Origin: Serinus canaria
Lineage: Eukaryota > Chordata > Aves > Passeriformes > Fringillidae
Reading direction: 5' to 3'
DNA length: 64,000 nucleotides
Assembly: GCF_022539315.1 (NCBI RefSeq)
Contig: NC_066316.1
Location: 98,512,179-98,576,178 of the forward strand
A model generated the notes under the pieces. The model worked only from the letters and a program-made list of their open reading frames with translations, ran no database searches and was not told the DNA's origin. Positions 1 through 13,711 of this stretch are shown here, in pieces (within the stretch, counting starts at the first letter, position 1; every line of letters begins with the position of its first letter). The translations under genes and the position numbers were made by a program.

Positions 1-1185
1 TCCCTTCCCGTGACCTTCCTCATTCATTCTATCACTCCCAAATCTTTATTGTGTAACTTGAACGTAATGTTTAGTTTAGAGCATCCTGTGAAGCAGGGAA
101 ATGCAACTCAAAAAGGGGCTAAAAAGGGGAAGAGAGAAACTTCCTGGCCAATGAATGTGTAATTGCACAATTTAGTTAATTGTATTGGAAGAAAAGTTTA
201 AGAGGAAATAAGATAAATAACTGGCACTGTTCTGTCCCCAGCTGCCCGTGCCGATTGCTAGTGTGCAAGTCAGACCAGGCAGTATGTGGCATTAGTCAAT
301 AGTCTTCTTGGAAAAAAACCCCAACATCTAAGAACTCTGTGATTCAGGAAGGGAAGTCTGGGGACAGGAGCCAAAACTGACATATAATGCAGAAATGCAA
401 TCTGGAAATTTGGGTTGGGGGAATTTCTTCTGCCTTCACCGAGATGAATCTGTGGAGGAGTAGCCCATGATGTGTTTCATGAAAGGCCAGGTTGGCATGC
501 AGGTTTCTCCTTTGCACAAGCTTCTTCTGGCTTCTGCTGATTTCCCTGCTGTTTCCCTGAACCTGGCAGGCATCACAGCTTGTCATGATAACATCAGTCA
601 GAGATAAGATTCTTGTACAGAAGGCTTCAGGCTGTCAATGGTTTAACTACCACGTTGCAACTGTGTTCAAGAAATAAACCTTTGGGAATTTTCAGAAGGG
701 GGTTTTGGAAGTGTGGAACAACAGTTAGTTTCTGCAGACCTAAGCTACTAATGTAGGTCCTACCATTCTGGAGTCTGCTCCAAGTGTTTCTGTGCTATAA
801 GGAGAGCTCCAGCAGAGCAGACATGCAATGAACATATATAGGGCATCATGGAGCATTTCCTAAAATCCCACAGGGAAAATCTAAGGCAAGAGATGTGTTC
901 ATTTGGTAGGATTGCTGTGACTTCTGTGAGCCTAACTGGGATGTCTCACAGCTAAGACATGGTGTTCCTGCTTGGGCAGGAGCATAAGTCACAGCCTTCC
1001 AGAGAAAGATGTTGGTCTCTTACGCACTTGGAGAGTTTAATTTAAGCTCCCAGGTGAATATCTTGTGCTCTCAAGGACTTGTTGACTTACCTGATAGACT
1101 GATTGCCAAGGGAAACTGAAGGAAAGCAGGGCAGAGATTATACCACCATCCCTGCAATGCCCAGCAGATCCACTCTCCTTTGTTT
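1..1185. other. Noncoding DNA, nothing recognised
   Basis: This is unique AT-rich sequence. It has only short chance frames, and no repeat or RNA gene was seen. Confidence 0.6.
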
Positions 1186-1285
1186 TAAACTGGGTTGTTT
1201 GTTTGTTTTGGAGTTTTGTTTGGTTTTGTTTTTGTTTGGTTTTTTTTGTGGAATTAAATTGTTTTGGTTTTTGTTCGGTTTTTTG
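1186..1285. repeat. G/T-rich simple sequence, TTTG/TTTGG type
   Basis: The tract is composed of units such as tttg, ttttg and ttgg (for example 'gttttgtttggttttgtttt'). It immediately precedes the CR1 fragment at 1292. It keeps frames open in several phases and so creates spurious low-complexity reading frames. Confidence 0.85.
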
Positions 1286-1291
1286 ATGGTA

Positions 1292-1553
1292 CAATAGTGG
1301 GTAATGGTTTTAAGCAGAAGGAAGGTTGCTTTAGCCTAGATGTAAGGAACAAGTTTTTTACCATGGCTGCGGTGAATCATGGACACAGGCTGCTCAGAGG
1401 TGATTGATGCCCCATCCCTGGGAACATTCAAGGTGGCATTGGAAGGTGTTCTGAACAACCTGATCAAGTTGAAGATGTCCCTGCTTGTTGCAGGGATGTT
1501 GGGCTGTATCACCTCTAAAGGTGCATTCCAAGCCCAACTATTCTATGATTCTG
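1292..1553 (+). mobile_element. CR1 LINE 3' fragment
   Basis: The sequence reads like a decayed CR1 3' end. It has a 'gtaatggttttaa' start, then 'atccctgggaacattcaagg', 'aagatgtccctgcttgttgc' and the terminal 'ctattctatgattctg'. It is 5'-truncated, with no open reading frame expected. It directly follows a G/T-rich tract. Confidence 0.8.
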
Positions 1554-2721
1554 CCTCCACAATCCTTTGGGCTTTTTTTCCTGCTGAGGGGTGGACTTGG
1601 CTTTGCATTCACTTCACTGTTACAGGTTAAATTCACCAAGCAGTGCCAGGGTGGCTTTGTGAACACATGTAAGTACCAGTGATACATCAACAGGCTTCAG
1701 GTTGAAAAAATTTATGTTGGAAGGTCGTCTAAGTAAACTGTGAAGGGAAACCCTTGAGGCAGAAAGCTGGCAGGATTTGGACACCTGCTAAAAATGCAGG
1801 CTGCTTTACAGCATGTGAAATCAAAGCAGCCTGGGAGCCTGTTGAAGCTGTTCAGTCAATAGGTGTAGAAGGTGTTCCAAATAAGCAATATATGGCCTCT
1901 GAAGAATGTTTTGAACACTTCCCTGTTGCTATTTCCTGATACTGTCAGTGCCTGGTGTTTCCTCCATGCTCTGGCATTCTTACTATTATTGTACTTACTG
2001 AGGGTGTTGCAAGCACATTGCTTAGGTGAAATGGTAGTGGGAGAGGTGCCACTAGAAGAATCTGAGGCAGAAAAAGGAGGGCAGCTGTGGACACAGCATC
2101 AGTCTCTCTCAGTAGTACCAGCCTCTCAGGTGATGCACAGTCTGAGGTGTTTCTGCACTGCAGCCTCAGCAGGGTATTGAGAAGAACACTTGGTTTAGCT
2201 TTTACACTAGCCAGTGTCTAATTCCCTAACTGTAGCACCCTGGAGGTCAGGAAGGGCTGCAAAACCTGCCCAGGCGGCTGTGCTGGGCTGTGATGGGGTC
2301 TGGGCTCTCGAGTCAGGTTGGCATTGCTCTTGGGCACTGAATGTCCTTTGGTGGCCTGAGTGAGCTGACCAACAGCTCTGCTGGAATGTAGGGGCCTTGG
2401 GGCCTCTGTTTCTGCCAGGGAGTTCATTCCTGCCATTGTGGGCTGAATCATATGTCGAGGTGGGTTCCAGGCATGGTGGCTTATGGGCCTGGTGTGAAAG
2501 ATGGGGAGGAGAAGGGGGTGAGAGGTGAGTGGGAAGAGACTGTTCATTAGAGGAAGAGGTCAGTGGGCACACTCCAGAGCAGTTGGTCAGCCAGCACCAG
2601 TGGCTGCCTGTGCTGTCTGGATGCATCCAAAAGCATGTGCAGAAGTGAACAACCAAAGATGAGGTGCAGTGCTGGGTGAGGAGTGAGCTGGCTGGGAGGG
2701 ACTGGAGGAAAGTTAGAGTAG
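1554..2721. other. Noncoding DNA, nothing recognised
   Basis: This is unique sequence between two CR1 remnants. A 149-codon minus-strand frame at 2207-2656 is Pro/Ser/His-rich without a domain and overlaps another open frame, as expected by chance in GC-richer DNA. Confidence 0.55.
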
Positions 2722-2790
2722 ACTAGAACAGCTCAGTTGTAAAGATCCTACAATGATCATTGAGCCCAACTGCAGAGCGACAGGACAATT
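2722..2790 (-). mobile_element. Decayed CR1 LINE tail
   Basis: The segment 'atcctacaatgatcattgag' and the following 'cccaactgcagag' resemble the reverse complement of the CR1 3' end in subfamilies that carry 'ctacaatgatcatcgagtcc'. It is short and diverged, so the edges are approximate. Confidence 0.5.
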
Positions 2791-5700
2791 AGTTCTTGAC
2801 TGTCCATGGAGTATTTCTGCCCACACGTGAAGGGAACGGCAAAATTGTTTGTCCTACAAGCCTTCATCAGTTCGTGTTTGCAAGAAAAATATTTTAAAAA
2901 CCCCACCACGTATTTATAAAATAGAGTCTACTTGAAAAAGAAATGGCAAATAAGGGAGTGCAGAGTCTTAGTGCAGTCCTGGAGTGTCTCGGCTGCTGCG
3001 CGAAGCGTTTGCAGGCAGGTCACACCACCCACAAACGTGGCAATATTAATAACAGTAATGATTTTAATGATTTGTCTTAATGCAGTTATGAAATCTGAAC
3101 CTCAGAGGTGTGGGAGGGCTTTATTGGTAATTGGCATCACGACTGATGAAGGATAGTACCAACCAAAGGGGGGCAAATGGAGGCTAGAACAGGGCAGGGT
3201 GAGACAGTGGCCAATACAGGAAGAAGAGTGGCCATAGCACTTGAGGCTTCTCCCTCGAGTAGAAAGAAATCTGCTTAAAATGTAATGCCTATGACTCAAA
3301 GTAAAGGAATGGGGTTAAAATCACTTTGAAAAACAAGACAAAAGAAAAGTAAAGGTGTCTGCAGTGCCTTTGTACAAGCCAAGGCCTGTCCAAGGATTTT
3401 GCAGGACATGGCAGAGCTGCAGTGCCTATGGGACAGGCAGGGGTGGGTGATGTGTGACCCCTCAGAGGGAGTTTTACCCCTGTCACATCAAAATGTGTTC
3501 TGAAAAAATAATTTGTCACCTTGGTTTCTCAGGTCTCTCAATTAAGCTCTCTTTATAAGGAGGATCTTTACACATGATTATTTGGAGCAGTCTTCTTAAG
3601 CTTTTTGCTAGCAGCTCTGAAAATAGTAGACTGATGCACTCACCTCTTCCTGCCCAGCCTCCAAGTTTCTGACATCTCTTCCTTTAATTCTGCTTTGTAA
3701 TTGAATTTCTGCCATGAGTTTCTTCTGCTAATTCACTTATAGCATACTTTTAATTGTCAGTGAATTTGAATACTGCATGGACTGTAAACATAGAAATTAA
3801 TGCCTGCTATGCAGCTACTCTCTACTGCTGCAGGTTGGAACAAAGGTTTTATATGATTTCAGACATCCCTGAAAGTCTTTTGGGATGCCAAAATCCAGCA
3901 TCTGGACTGTGAAATTCCATTTACTTTGAGCATATAAATATGGCCAAATAATATTGCACTATTTGGCTTGTTGGATGGGGAAAGTACAACAATTTTGTAG
4001 CAGCAACACAGAAGATAAATTAAAAGTTTGTGGGTTATGTTTCCTATTTTGCCATTGATCAAGTTCAGTCCCTATGTTGTTTTTCCATTGGGGTTCCTTT
4101 GTTTTGCAGCTTGGAGAAATAACATCCATCACTCTGTAAGATAAGGATACTGAGTTTTTATGATAAAAAGATGTTGAATCTGAAATTATTTGCTTAAATA
4201 TTTTTGTTGCTGCCAGGTTGCAACATTTATGAGTGCCTGCCCAGGGATCTCAAGAGTAACAGAAAATTTCATGGTAACAGAATGGTATCTTGGAATTTAC
4301 ATCCTGGTGTAATTAAAACCTGCCCCGATGAGGGAAGCTACCAGGATAAAACAGGAACACAATCATTTAGGGAGCACACACATTTAAGGGGTTTTCTCTT
4401 TGCCTTTATTTTTCCTTCTAGGCTTTTTTGGGCCTTAGGGAAGTTTGTTTGAAACTGCTCCCCAGATGATGGGAAGATGCATGTGGGAAGGTTGGTCATC
4501 AGTACAAGCCATTCAACCAGCATCACTCACCAGTCATCAGGGGAGAGGGCACCCTCAGGGGATCACTGGTGACCCCATGTTGGGGCAGGATACCCTGACC
4601 TCACCTCTGTGACACTTGTTTTGTTCTTGTGGTTTGTAGAAGGAGCTGTATTTCCACTGGCTGCTTGACTTCTTTTCAATTTCTTCTTGGTGTTTACTTC
4701 TGAAAACTCGTGGAGAATTCCCGTGGAGAATTTGTGAGGTTACCATAACAATCAAAAACCAAAATATATAGTGCTAATTTTTTTAAAGGAGGAGATGGAA
4801 TTGCAGTCACTCTGACTTTTATTACAGTGTTTTTCTGGAAGTTAATAAATTATTTCCCACCTAGTCATCCTCTGAGTGCTTATGAGTAACAATCAGCATG
4901 GGTTAGTTTGGAACTAAATAATGTCAGACATCCTGATTACTCTCTGGAGCAGGCCAACAAGTCCTAGAAAAAGAGCTGATGATATGATTTACTCCAATCC
5001 TAGTTAAGTTTTTGGTGATGTTTTGATATTTATAGAAAAAAAACTATGGAAAAGAAATTTGGTTGAAACTTATGGATAGTGCAAGGTAGGTGTGCTGACC
5101 ATGATCCAGACTTAGCTTCTGTGTGTGATCAAGCTCAGAAGTAGTGTTGGGTGAGAGCTTCCAAAAGTGGACCCTATGGCATGGGTCATTGTTACTGATG
5201 CATTTGATAAAATGCTGGTTCAGACTCAACAAGTAGCACCAAACTGGGGGATATTACAAGTACTTGGGAGGAGAAAGTTATTTGATTTTCAAGTAGCTTT
5301 GGACAGAACCAGAAGATGATCTTGGAGGGTCCATCATTCCCACCAAAAGTGGGCTTGGGCTTTTAGTGTGGACTTGCATTTATCTCTGGTGAATGGGTTG
5401 GCTGTACAGAGCACTCAGGGGTGGTTGGAGGGCCTCCACTGAAAAGTGTTGTGGGGTCATGGTGGGTCATACATTGCTTTTGCAGCATCTTCCTGCCCCA
5501 GCAGCCACAGACACATGCTTCCATAAACAGGGGGATGGACTTTGTGTCCAGTGTTGGGATCTCCTGGTGCTTTGGCATTGCTGGAGTACTAAAGCCTGCT
5601 TGGGGCACTGCACCTGAGGGAAGATGTAAAAAAATGGAAAAGGCCAGCAAGGATCTGAATAACAGGACTCAAGAGGAATGATGGGAAGGAATAAGGGTGT

Positions 5701-7994
5701 TTGTTCTGGAGAGAAGGTGTAGGATTGGCATGAGGAGTTTATAGTGTCAGTAAACAGCAGCAGCTTGCTGTAAGGGGAGAAATATGAAACCCTGTGTCTG
5801 AAGGGGTTAGGGCCAATGGAAATGAATGTGAATGGTGTCATGAAAAGCAGGAACTCCTCCTTGTAGGGATGGGGAAGTATCAAAGGAGACTATTGGGAGG
5901 CTTTGTCTGGAATGTCTGTGGCTGGCGTTTGGCATTGGGCACACCACATGTGTGTGCTAGGTGTGGGCTGGAGGCACCTGGGAGCTAAACACAGTGGGAT
6001 TTTGTTTGCAGAAGTTACAGGGTTACTGGGTCAGACAGGGATCTGCCAGGAAAGAAGTTGGCCTATTGGGTTGGAGAAGATGAATTCTTCCCAGCTGAGC
6101 TTGGCCTTGCTGGTGGAGGAGAGTCATGGTCAGCTCTGTGAGAGAGGGAATCAGAGCAAGTCACTTGCTTTCGATTTTCTAATCCACAGATTTTGAGAGA
6201 TTAGGAATCACGGGAGAAGGTGAACCTTGCTGCTGGTGCTCTTATCTGTGACTCCTTGAAGGCTGATGAACCCTCAGCATTCAGAGCTGACAGATGCTGA
6301 TGGGATCAGCAAATTATTTTTTTCCTTGAGAAACATGCTCAGAGAAAGAAAAGTGATTTCTAACCTTTCATTGCAACGCTTAGTGGCTGCTGTAAACTTG
6401 GAACTGGCTCTCTCATATTCTTCCTTTATTTTGTTCCAGTTTATACATCTTGGTGTAGTAATATTCTGTGGTATGAGCCAAGCAAGCCTTCTGAATCTGC
6501 ACCTGATATTTACTTTGAAAGATGACTTTTTACAAAAAACTATTTAAAATAAAAAGGATGATTTCAATAGATTATTGAACATCAGAAGAATTTGCTGTCT
6601 GAATTCAAGACAAATCTGTACATTTTTCAACATGGAAATATTTCATATTTCAGGACAAATAATAAAATGCAGATACACAATAAAGCTGTTTCCCATTGTA
6701 GGGTAAGAACTGGAGCAGGGTTTTTGCATGTTTAGACCATTTCTGGGGTTTTTTTTCAAACTGGGAACAGTAGCTTTTACAGGAAATACCAAGAGTGTGA
6801 AGACTGTCACTTAGAGAAAAGCTGTTATGTAAAGCATGTTTGGTTTGTGCCTTCTCTTCCAGGTAATTGAGCCCCGTGGACTTTCTCTGAAGAGATTCCA
6901 AAATAGGTGGTGAGTACTTTGCAGACCCTGCTCCTTTTGAGGCACTCTATAATTTAGTAATAGTAAAACTAAATGAAAAATAAAAAATGCAGGCTTTTTG
7001 TTCTGCATTGAGTGCAGAAGTTTGCATTTGCTGAGTCAATGGTGTGCTTTAATTTTAAAGCTGGAAGGGCTAATCTTTAAGCAGGGGTTGTTGTCAAAAT
7101 GTTAAGATTTGCACTTAATAATAACCTTTGCACTAAAAATAATTTCCTGAGATTTGGATAAGTGAACTGTTACATTAAGAAAAAATACTTGACTTTGGTG
7201 ATAATCTGTACAAATTGTGCTGCATTTTTTGCTAAAAGCCTACACGTCCCACTGGGGCGGTGATTTCTGTGTCAGAAAGCAAGCTTAGGAATTTTTTTCC
7301 CTTCTGTTTTGTCCAAGGTGTTAATCTAAAGGAATGCAACTTCCAGAGAGTTATATGAGTTGCATAACCCATGCTAATCTCTGCCACATGTGACTGATTT
7401 TGTTCTGCCTGCACCCAAGGCTTCCATGTATTTCATTTTTATGCACTTCATTAGGCTCTTATTTGTGAGAAAGTGAAACATTAAATCAGTCAAGAGCTCA
7501 GGAGGATGAGATCGCTGAGAGCTGCCAATTGGTGCCATTGCTGGTGCAAAATGCTGATGTCAATCAGTGCAATTTCTTTTCCTCTGCTGGAGCTGGTCTC
7601 TCCAATGGTGCCAGCTGAGACTCTGCTCTCTGACACTCTTTGCTGTTTGTTTTTGTTGTTTCTAGAGAAATACATACTCTATTTCCTGTTTCAATTCTAG
7701 ATTTCTTTCCCATGAGATAAACCAAATTATCTAATTACCCATTAATTCCTCAGGAAGTTCATTCTTTCCTTGCATTTCCCTGGTGCACAGGATACGAGCC
7801 ATTAGAGCTCTTGTGTGTTCAGACTGGCTAATGAACCGTGGCCCAATGCCCCAAACCTCTAATGGACTTCTCTGTCTTCCAAATCTGTGCCCTTCCCATA
7901 GATCAGATGCCTTTTGATGCACATGGTCCCAGGCTGATTTGAAGGGTCCATACAGGTGAAATGTAGCCATCTGCACTGGTAATTTTTCAGGGCA
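2791..7994. other. Noncoding DNA, nothing recognised
   Basis: This is unique AT-rich sequence. A small CpG cluster (cggctgctgcgcgaagcg) lies near 2991-3008 without other signals. No gene, transposon or RNA was recognised. Confidence 0.55.
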
Positions 7995-8070
7995 GGAGTT
8001 TGGTGTCTGTCAACCTAAGTATGGGGAGGATGATGGAGTTTGGTGTGTCTGTCAACCTAAATATGTGTTC
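7995..8070. repeat. Two-copy tandem duplication, about 40-bp period
   Basis: The string 'ggagtttggtg' followed by 'tctgtcaacctaa' occurs at 7995 and again at 8035. The second copy has a 2-bp insertion (gt). It is a local duplication with no evident function. Confidence 0.75.
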
Positions 8071-11000
8071 ATTGTGCTAGAAAGTGGTTACTTTGTATTT
8101 ACAAGGGGCTTACCTAGCACCCCTTAAATGTATATCTTATCAACTCCCTCTTTCAGCCATGAAAACATCTCTTCCTTAGTAAGCTGTCTTGTCCTTATTT
8201 TCTGTATTGAGGTTTAGGTTCCTAAAACTTGAGTTTTACAAGCCAGAATCACAAGTCCCATGTGCCTTTCTCAAGAATGCTCTTGTGAGCAGTAGCTTAT
8301 GAACCCCTCCTCTTTCCCAGCCCTGCAACTAGGATGGGATCTGTATTGTAAACCTGCATGGTTTGTATTGCTGATTTCTGAATTGGGACCTGAATATTCA
8401 GAGGATCTTCTTTGAGGGGTTGAAAAATGAAACAAAACTCTTCTTCTGAGGACAGAGAGGAGTATGACATGGATGACAGTAATACCATGTGTGCAAAATC
8501 CAGGTAATTTTAAACTGTCTCTTTAAATTGTACTTAAAATTGGATTTTCTTGTTTTCTTATTTCAGGTAACACCTGAACAGGGTATGAGTAAAAAACCAC
8601 TTGTTGGTACTCCAGACTGTTTGTTTAATATATTTTTCTCCTGGGTAGTCTCTTTGGGTAGTGCTTTGAAAAGCTCCTGTGGTCTTTCCTGGGAGCTTGG
8701 GCTCCTGATGCACTTTTGCTGACAGAGCTTAGAGTTGGCTGGTTACACATCGCATTTTTTGATGTTTCAATGGTCTACATCCCTCACATTTTCAAGGTGT
8801 GTGCATGATTTCAGTTTGGGAGTTCATATGAACCATACCAGAAGAAGGTACATCTCCAGAGCATAACAGCTCCTGTATGGAGCCTTACAGTGGTCAAGCT
8901 GCATCAGTTCATGTTTAACATGGAGTAAGAGACAGACTTGCAGGCAGACCAGTGCTGAGCCTGATGGGCATTTTCCAAAAGTAGTGGGGCCAGTTGCACA
9001 TGGATGGCTTCAGAACACAGTATGAAACTAAAATGTGTATGAGCCTGCCTGAAGGTAGCTTGAATTTTACCCCAGGTACACACATCTGGAAGTGAAGGTG
9101 CTGGCCATGGAAGGGAGAATTGACATTTGGATGCTCTCCTGCTGGGATACCACAGGTCTGATGCAGCAAGCTGCTTACCTGTGTTTCTGCCTGTAAGCAC
9201 ATAAGCAGCTCTGGGCAGGGAAGGCCAGGGAGCCAGACACATGATGGGACATGCACCCATCAAGGCCACCCTGCACAGGACACCTGAGTGGCCAGCTGGG
9301 TCAGGGGCTCCTGCCTTGGCCTGTTTCAGGGCGCTGCTGGGAGGCTGTGCTGGGATGTGGTCAGGAGGGCTGTCTCTGTCCTGGGTGCAGGGAGCTGTGG
9401 TAGTGGCATTGCTGTAACCCCTGTGCTGCTCTGGAGGAGCACATAAGTGGCTGTGGCCCGTGGCCAGGGAAGGCAGAGGATGGGACATGAGGTGGTGTGA
9501 ACATCATTTCAGAAACTGCCTGCTGCTAGCATGGACATGGGGCTCTGAGTCTGGAACAGGGCTCCCTGCTTCTCCAAAGCTGGTGTGTTTGATGCATGAA
9601 AGGTAAAGCTTTTGCAGCTAGACTGACAGATCTGTCCTACCAAACTGGCTTTGAGAAACATTCTATTTTTAAACTGAAAGCTGAGTTAAGACCTCTGCAG
9701 CCTTTGTGTTTGTGGGAACGGGGGTCCCCTTGAATGGGAGGTTGCAAGAGGTACTGGAGGGCTGAGCTTCTGAACATATCTCGGGATCACCTGTGGCAAG
9801 ACGTGGAAGTCAAAGAATGTTCTTGCCATTGGTGTTGGGAAATTTGTTGGAAGTATGCTGTATGTTCTATGCACAGAGCAAGGCCATGGACATGTCCCCA
9901 TGATCTGGCTCTGGTCATCACTAGACATCCTCCCTCACCAGGATCTCCTCATCCTTGAGTCCTGGTGCCTTTCAGCTTGGCTCTGCCTCTACTGCCCTTG
10001 TCAGCATTTCTCTGCCTTCTCTACAGCCTACCAGTATCCCCATATCCAGGGTCCCATGGCATCACCCTTCCTGTGAACATTCAGGCCCTGCAGGAAGAAA
10101 AAATCCCAGCAGCAGTGCCAGGTTGAGCATTAGGGCAGAGAAGAAGGGAGCAGGCAAGACAAGTGGGAATTTGAGGCTGTGTTCTCCTTCCCCTGGGCAT
10201 CATCTGCACTACAGCCTTGAAAATCTGCCTTGTTTCAGAACTCAAACTCCAGTCCTCTTGGGGAAAGGAAGACCTTTCAGTTCTGTTAACTTTTCCTGTT
10301 ACCTCTCTCTCCTGTCTGGAGGGAGCTGTGAGGGCCACATGTCTGTCATACATAAATCTGTACTGTGGGTACAGGGAGGGGAGATGGAAGTGCAATTAAC
10401 TGGAAAATGTGTCTTAAAAAAGAACAAATGGGAGCACAATAGCAAATGAAGTACCTTTTGTGAGTAGCTTATGTAACAAAGTAATTGAAAATAATTCACT
10501 ATGGTTTAACATGTCTTCAATCAAAGCTTCCAATTTTTTCCTTAGCCACCCTTAAAAATTGCTCTTTGAGCCTTCAGCTTTTGCATTTTTATTATAAATA
10601 GGTTTTACTGATGTCTCCTCTGTTTAGACCTTTCTATGTTGTACTGCATGTTTACTTTCCAAACTCACTGTTTGCTCATTCAAGGATATTAAGGAAAAAA
10701 ACCCAGAATGACTGTGCAACACTGCTGTTCAGCTGTGTTTGTTTTTATGAATGAATCTCCTGAGTGCTCACAGGCTTTGGGATTGCTCACTTTTCAAAAA
10801 CTTTTAAAATTCAAACTTTTTCCTTAATTCTTTACTGTGATGGGGAAAAATTTTAAAAAGAAAGCAGGCTTTCTTTCTAAAATGTAAGCTCTTAGCCAAG
10901 ATTTCCAAGCTAGTGGGGCTCTGTAATTGCCCTGTTTTCCCCACTGTGCACTGTGCTCCCCCAGACACCACCTGCCTTCTCCATTTTGTAGAGATGTTGC

Positions 11001-13650
11001 TATGTGGCATGAAAAAGGAGTGTCTCCTAATGCAAGTATCTCGTGTTGATTCACTGCTACAGAACTGTTCATCCCCTAAGAGTGTGGGATTACAAAGCAT
11101 TATCATGCTCAGATTGACTCAGGTAGTACTATTTTTATTTAAGCTGTATTAAGGTATCGTTGTGAATCTTTGGTCTTGCAGCATGGGTGTAATACGATTT
11201 ACTATTTTTATAAAAAATCAACATGTCTGTACAAATCCTGTCTATGGCAAGAGCTGCAAAGATTAGTCATGAACTCAACACTTTTTTTTCTTCCCCTTTC
11301 CTCTAGAGTGAGTTATTACATTTTTAATTTTCCTGTGACCTCTGCTGTGTTAGCCAGGCTCGGAATAAAATAAGGTGGTGCCTTGGCTTGTGGTGTCAGG
11401 GACTTGGCACTTGCTGGGAGAAGCTTTGTTGTAAGTGGGGCTTTGGTGTTAGAGGGAGCAAGGTTTGGGAGTGCTCAGTGGAGTTACCTGGGCAGTCACC
11501 AAGGGAGTGCAGTGGGTTTCACCTACCTGAAGCCTTGAGGACCCTTCTAATTCAAGCAAATGAGACCTGCCATGACCAGCAGCTCTGTCCATCCACCTCG
11601 CTGGCTTTTATATCAGGCCCCACCAGTCTTAATTAAAAAAAATGGTAATTTAGAGTGGATCCTTACCTTGCTCAGCTCCTTCTCATTACCCTGCAGCAGC
11701 TTGGTACCCTGGTAATGCAAAGATAAACATGCATTCTAGGGTAGAGGTTAGCTGAGGGATGCAGTCAGAAATATCTACAGACAGCATGTCTGTCCAGCTG
11801 CATGCCTGCAGGTTGGATAAACTGCCAACCACTGTGTTTCCAGAGGGGAAGGAAAAAAAAAATCATGGCCTTTCTTGGAAAGGGAATGCAATGAGATGAG
11901 GCATGATTTTCCTCAACTGGGACAAATATGAAGGTGATCAAAATAAGTTCCTTTGCTGAGTGGAGTTACCACTAAATGTCAACATGGTTTGCAAAGATGG
12001 TGGGTACAAAAACTGCTTCACTGTCACTGTCATATATTCTGAAAAATCCCTTCACCAGGACTTCTTCTCCTGAGAAGCTGGGAAGCTTCAACTTCTCCAT
12101 GTTTTGCTCCTCTAGGATGTGATTTGAAGAATTGTTTACCCACATGTGAATTGTTTTTAATTAATATTCAAAGCCAGTCCAGCTGTGTCAGGACTCTGGT
12201 CTGTCACAGGGTTTTATTATCATTCTTTGCTAGCCTTCTGATGTCTTCTTTCTCTTTCTTTAATATAGTTTTAGTATATAATTTTCTTTTAATAGAATAT
12301 ATATCATAAAATAATCAGCCTTCTAAGAACTTGGAGTCAATTCTCATCTCTCACCTTGTCCTAGGGACCCTTGCAACACTGCAACAATTTTGAACACACT
12401 TCACTACATTGCTTTGGTGATCTAGGAATTGCATAGCAGAGTTACAATAGCCCAGGGAATATTTCCCTAAAGCTGCTTGGATGCAGGTCCCTTTCTGGGA
12501 ACGAAGTAGAATGGAGGTTGCCACTCCTAGACTTCCCACCCCCAGGATTCACTGGGATGGGGGCTGCTCCAGGGCTGGGAATGCAGCACTGCCTCCTGAG
12601 GGGCAGTTTCTGGGAGCCTTTCTGGCCTTCATCAGTGTTTGGAAGGAGGGGTGATGGAGAGAGAGGCTGAATGTGGGCATCCTCCTGGGCTCTGTGTCCT
12701 GGTACAGCCTGGATGGTGAGCAGCTTAATTGCTGGAAGTGGCTCATGGCACCCAAAGGCAGCAGGAGGCAGCCAAGGCTGTGTTGAGTGTGGTCTGAGTT
12801 GTGTGAGTATGAGCATACAGAGAGACAAAAGGATCCTTTCCATCCCCATCAAGCCTTCATTTGAAATGAAGGGGGCATTTAATTTGGTGGGGGGGGGGGT
12901 TGGTTACAGCCTTCTCCTTAATTACCAGGAATGCAGAATAACATTTGATAGTGCTTGACTACTGCCTTAAGCAGAAAAGAAATCTGTGGTGATGGTTGGA
13001 TGCTCCACGGTTCCACGTGGGCAGCACAGTGTCCAGTGAATGGGGGAGAAGATGCTGTGGCTTTGCCAGTGCAGGTCCCCAGCCAGGCTCTTGCAGAGTC
13101 CTGTTCCCTACTGACCATGAACTGTTGCAGCAGGTGTGGAAATCAGCTGGTCTCTGTTACACCATTTAGGGTAGAGGAACATAAAGTGCCAATTTTGCCA
13201 TCACAAAATAAATGGATAATTTTGACATAGGATGCACATTGCTTTGTTAATGGTTTTGTTTGGCAGGCTTCGTTTGGGACTTTTTTGGGAGAGGGGAGTT
13301 CCCCCAGCACCACCAAGGGCTGCATGTACATCTGCTGTCATGTGCCAATGTTGCCCTCCTCCTGCAAGGTGTTCTGGTGAAGTTCCAGCAGAGCATCAGT
13401 GGGGTTGCTGGGGTGCAAACCTTTTGTGTGAACAAAGAGAGTCTCAGCTAAGCCAGGCAGTTTTGTTTCCTTCTCCCTATGCACTTGCTATTTATAAATA
13501 TCACCCTTGTGCTACCATAAAATCTGGTCTCTTAGCAGTCAAAATCCAGTTGTTCCTTTCCAGAGAGCTGACATGAATTCCCAGGAAAAGCAGTCATGGC
13601 CATCAGTCCCTTGTCTAGATTTTGTGGTTTTCTGGAAAGAAGCATTGGGA
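8071..13650. other. Noncoding DNA, nothing recognised except a poly-G run
   Basis: The longest unsupported frame of the window, 194 codons on the minus strand at 8904-9488, lies here. It has low-complexity Pro/Ser/Ala composition, no domain I recognise and an overlapping second open frame, so it is not called a gene. Confidence 0.55.
12889..12899. repeat. Poly-G run of 11
   Basis: Eleven consecutive G residues occur in otherwise AT-rich DNA. Such runs are often length-variable and error-prone to sequence. Confidence 0.9.
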
Positions 13651-13711
13651 TCTGCAGTTGGACTAGATCATCTCTCTGGCTCTTCTTCCAACTAAACTAC
13701 TTTGTTCTATT
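13651..13711 (+). mobile_element. Possible CR1 LINE tail fragment
   Basis: The segment 'cagttggactagatcatctc' followed by 'ggctcttcttccaac' and 'tttgttct' aligns by eye with the terminal CR1 segment (ggactagatgatctc ... cttccaac ... attctgtgattc). It is only about 60 bp and lacks a clean terminal repeat. Confidence 0.4.

Noticed and set aside
5285..5345. Possible CR1 tail ('agatgatcttggagggtcc')
   Set aside because: Only a short resemblance and no terminal repeat or upstream CR1 context. It is not distinguishable from chance by eye.
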